From Gammaproteobacteria bacterium (GTDB lineage Bacteria; Pseudomonadota; Gammaproteobacteria; Arenicellales; JAHEKD01), in assembly GCA_024638545.1 (NCBI GenBank), contig JAHEKD010000067.1, forward strand, positions 1 through 8,948: a stretch of 8,948 nucleotides of DNA. Direction: 5' to 3'. Positions within the stretch are counted from its first letter, which is position 1. Each line of letters starts with the position of its first letter. Below the pieces are notes generated by a model. That model ran no database searches. It was given only the letters and a program-made list of their open reading frames with translations, and was not told where the DNA came from. Below are positions 6,647 to 8,948 of the stretch, in pieces. The translations under genes and the position numbers were made by a program.

Positions 6647-6650
6647 GGAG
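6645..6650 (+). promoter_or_regulatory. Ribosome binding site that decides the start of the fusion receptor
   Basis: AAGGAG begins inside the TAA stop of the BCCT gene. The first ATG (6652) is only one base away, too close; the ATG at 6658 is seven bases away, the usual distance. A third ATG at 6661 is also possible. The overlap with the stop implies coupled translation. Confidence 0.7.
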
Positions 6651-6657
6651 AATGAAG

Positions 6658-8553
6658 ATGATGTTAACTAAATTTACAAAATATATTGGCATAGGCCTGT
6701 TGTCCGCGACTTTGATTGGCTGTGCGGAAGAAAAAGTTCAACTAACAGTGGGTTCCAAACCATTTACGGAAAGTATGGTGCTGGCAGAGATGATCGCCCA
6801 GCTGGCCGAAAATGAAGGCATTGACGTGCAGCGAAGTTTGTCGTTTGGCTTTACCGCTACAATGATGGAAGCGACCAAGCAGGGCATCATCGATCTCTAT
6901 CCTGAATACAACGGCACCAGCTTAACGTTTTTAGGGCAGGCGCCAACCAGCGACAGCACAAGATCAACAGAAACGGCCAATAAGTTATTCGAATCCCAGG
7001 GACTACAGCTTGCCGACAGTTTTGGGTTTTCCAATGATTATGTCATGGTCATGACTGAAGAACGGGCACAGGAATTAGGCGTAAGCAAGATTAGTGATCT
7101 GGCCTCTTTGAGTGATCCTGTGAGATTCGCCATCGAAAAAGATTTTCTTGAGCGCCCGGCTGACGGTCTGCAGCAAATGAACCGTCACTACGGCATCACC
7201 GGCAGCACTGCGCTGACATTTGATACGGGCACAGAAGGAAAGGACCAGCAAATTTCCGCGCTACTGGATCAATCAGCCGACGTTGCGGAACTTTTCGCTA
7301 CCGATGGTCAGATTGCAGAGTACGGACTCGTGATTCTCGAAGATGATAAAAAGTTTTTTCCTATATACGAATCCATGCCGCTGGTGCGTACTGAAGCTCT
7401 GACGAATATCCCCGGTTTATCCGGGATACTGGAAAAGCTCGGAGGCGCTATAACTGCAGTTGACATGCAGGCTATGAACAAGGCCGTTGACCTGGATGCC
7501 CAAACACCTGCTTCTGTTGCTACCTCCTTTTTGGTTTCTAAAGGTTTGTTGCCTGAGGGCGCAGATACCGGCGGCGCTGAGCAGCTTCTGGTTGCAGCCG
7601 ATCCCAGTGTCGGGCAAAGCAGTACCACTGCTAAAGCACTCAGGGCGATACGTGCCGGATTTTCAGGCAGTGATATTAAAATTTCAAATACCCCCTCACC
7701 GCTACAGGCGTTATCCGACGGCTCGGCCAGAGTTGCAATGGTTGGCGCAGAGGCTTTTTATTCCCTGGGAGACAGCGGTCCGGTTGCCAATAAAAATGCC
7801 GAGGCGTTTGCAGTATTGGGATACAAGAGTGCACACTTAATTGGGTTGCGAAATGGTGCCGGCTCAATTTCTGAGATGAGCAAGATAGCAACCGGCCCTG
7901 AGGGTTCGAGTTCATCGGTTGTGCTGGACATGATTTTACATTCTCTTGGTTCATCCGAAAGTGTGGAAATTATCCGATCAGATAGTTCCATGGCTGATCT
8001 AGTCGCAGGCCTGGTAAACGGCGATTATGACGGTGTATTCATCATGGCACAACAGGGTGGCCGGGAAATTACTGGCGCTTTGCTTAATGCATCAGTTGGA
8101 CTGGTTGGCATTGATGAATGGGCGGAAGGCGGGCATACTGCCAAATTCAGCTTTATTCGACCAGCCACCATTGCAGCAAGAACTTACTCCTCTCAGTATC
8201 AACCCATTTCAAGTGTAAACACACAATCTGTTTTGGCGGGACCTGTGGAGCAAATTCAAAGTGCAGGCGAAGTGGGCCCGGGTACGACAGGCACAGGCGA
8301 TTCCGGTGTTGTTCCTGTGAGTGCTGGCGCTGTCACCGCAATTCGTGATGCAATTGGTATAAGCGACGTCGTTGATCCGGCATTACCTATCCATGCATCG
8401 TTGGTACCGGTGGTCAATGTAGTCGACAAATCTCTACCCTTCAGTATCAATGTTTCTGTCGTTAACATTTTAATGATAATTTTCTCAATCTGGATAATCT
8501 ACCTGTGTTTTTTACCAAGTCCACGCAGTTTTACAATGCCAGACGACGAATAA
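6658..8553 (+). CDS. OpuAC/ProX-type binding lipoprotein fused to a TAXI-like domain and C-terminal membrane helix
   Basis: A 631-residue protein (633 if started at 6652). Residues 1-22 are a lipoprotein signal with lipobox LIGC (Cys22). Residues 27-298 are an OpuAC-type glycine-betaine/choline binding domain: VGSKPFTESMV (31-41), LYPEYNGTSL (80-89), FATDGQ (213-218) and VILEDDKKFFPIYE (225-238) are the family's blocks. Residues about 309-503 look like a second periplasmic binding domain of the TAXI (TRAP-associated) type: LLVAADPS, SDGSARVAMVGAEA, ATGPEGSSSS (411-420), then VNGDYDGVFIM. A glycine/threonine-rich linker (537-558) leads to one hydrophobic helix at 599-618 and a short tail ending MPDDE. 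Single-domain OpuAC proteins are about 300 residues and work with ABC permeases, which are absent here. It sits between a BCCT carrier and a Usp gene, so it probably delivers or senses compatible solutes; this is inference. The first domain is sure, the second less so. Confidence 0.85.
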   Translation: MMLTKFTKYIGIGLLSATLIGCAEEKVQLTVGSKPFTESMVLAEMIAQLAENEGIDVQRSLSFGFTATMMEATKQGIIDLYPEYNGTSLTFLGQAPTSDSTRSTETANKLFESQGLQLADSFGFSNDYVMVMTEERAQELGVSKISDLASLSDPVRFAIEKDFLERPADGLQQMNRHYGITGSTALTFDTGTEGKDQQISALLDQSADVAELFATDGQIAEYGLVILEDDKKFFPIYESMPLVRTEALTNIPGLSGILEKLGGAITAVDMQAMNKAVDLDAQTPASVATSFLVSKGLLPEGADTGGAEQLLVAADPSVGQSSTTAKALRAIRAGFSGSDIKISNTPSPLQALSDGSARVAMVGAEAFYSLGDSGPVANKNAEAFAVLGYKSAHLIGLRNGAGSISEMSKIATGPEGSSSSVVLDMILHSLGSSESVEIIRSDSSMADLVAGLVNGDYDGVFIMAQQGGREITGALLNASVGLVGIDEWAEGGHTAKFSFIRPATIAARTYSSQYQPISSVNTQSVLAGPVEQIQSAGEVGPGTTGTGDSGVVPVSAGAVTAIRDAIGISDVVDPALPIHASLVPVVNVVDKSLPFSINVSVVNILMIIFSIWIIYLCFLPSPRSFTMPDDE

Positions 8554-8583
8554 TCAGTAACAGATAAATAAGGAGCAATAATT

Positions 8584-8948
8584 ATGACAAACTATTTAGC
8601 GGCAATCGATCTGGCTGATGAACAGTCCTGGGAAGGTGTAATCAAAAAAACCGTTGACATGGCAACGGGTCTTGAAGGCAGCAGGATATATTTAATGACC
8701 GTAATCTCCGGCATAACTACCGGCATAGATCAGCGTTACGCAATTCGCGGTGAAATGCACGGCTCAACCGAATATCCCATGCAGCAATGGAAAGACGAGG
8801 CAGCGGTCAAACTACAGGAAATTGCTGACAAGCACATACCTAGAGAACTGCAGGCAGGCGTTATCGTAGAGAATGGCACAGTTTACCGTGAAATAGTCGA
8901 GGCGGCCAAAGATCTGGACATAGAGCAAATTGTAATGGGAGCACACCG
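8584..8948 (+). CDS. UspA-family universal stress protein (cut by right edge)
   Basis: The 121 complete codons seen begin MTNYLAAIDL, with the conserved nucleotide-site Asp at residue 9 (AAID). YLMTVIS (36-42) is the second strand. VENGTVYREIVEAA (95-108) and LDIEQIVMGAH (111-121) are the classic Usp blocks; the last opens the G-x2-G-x9-G ATP-binding loop, cut off by the edge. Family length is about 140-160, so only the end is missing. Usp proteins are small cytoplasmic, often ATP-binding, dimers. In Halomonas the Usp protein TeaD, encoded next to the TeaABC ectoine transporter, tunes that transporter, which offers a model for this gene. AAGGAG lies 8 bases before the ATG, and the gap to the upstream gene is only 30 bases, so it belongs to the same operon. 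Confidence 0.92.
   Translation, partial: MTNYLAAIDLADEQSWEGVIKKTVDMATGLEGSRIYLMTVISGITTGIDQRYAIRGEMHGSTEYPMQQWKDEAAVKLQEIADKHIPRELQAGVIVENGTVYREIVEAAKDLDIEQIVMGAH

Noticed and set aside
1..8948. CRISPR array, IS element ends or phage genes
   Set aside because: No regularly spaced repeats, transposase or integrase similarity, or long terminal inverted repeats seen.

Overview
The window looks like chromosomal DNA of a gram-negative gammaproteobacterium, quite possibly marine or otherwise salt-adapted. The evidence is a proteobacterial-type threonyl-tRNA synthetase, an MltF-like lytic transglycosylase, a tRNA-Val with encoded CCA, strong AAGGAG ribosome binding sites, and a set of compatible-solute genes. 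The species cannot be named from the sequence.

Left part (1-2750, minus strand): the 5' two fifths or so of thrS runs off the left edge. Behind its start lies a patchy accessory zone of about 1.9 kb reaching to a tRNA-Val(GAC). It holds a decayed VapB-type antitoxin fragment, an intact two-gene ribbon-helix-helix antitoxin / RelE-ParE toxin operon with its own promoter and palindromic operator, and a fragment of a medium-chain dehydrogenase/quinone reductase that has lost its cofactor domain. Broken genes, a toxin-antitoxin pair and a tRNA boundary together suggest past insertion and decay.

Middle (2748-5089): about 500 bases without a recognisable gene lead into a 511-residue periplasmic protein. 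It combines a solute-binding domain with a lytic transglycosylase domain (MltF architecture). A 309-base AT-rich spacer then separates it from the next transcription unit.

Right part (5090-8948, plus strand): a tight operon encodes (i) a BCCT-family betaine/choline/carnitine transporter with the aromatic substrate box and Na2 sodium-site residues intact, (ii) an unusual 631-residue lipoprotein joining an OpuAC/ProX-type glycine-betaine/choline-binding domain to a second, TAXI-like binding domain and a C-terminal membrane helix, and (iii) a UspA-type universal stress protein cut by the right edge. All three genes have AAGGAG sites and gaps of at most 30 bases. No ABC or TRAP permease is seen between them.

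Reading of the operon: BCCT carriers are not known to need a binding protein, while OpuAC and TAXI domains normally serve ABC and TRAP permeases. A tandem receptor anchored beside a BCCT carrier, with a Usp protein as in the TeaABCD ectoine system, is therefore the most interesting candidate for an undescribed osmolyte uptake or sensing system here. That functional link is inference from gene order and domain content.
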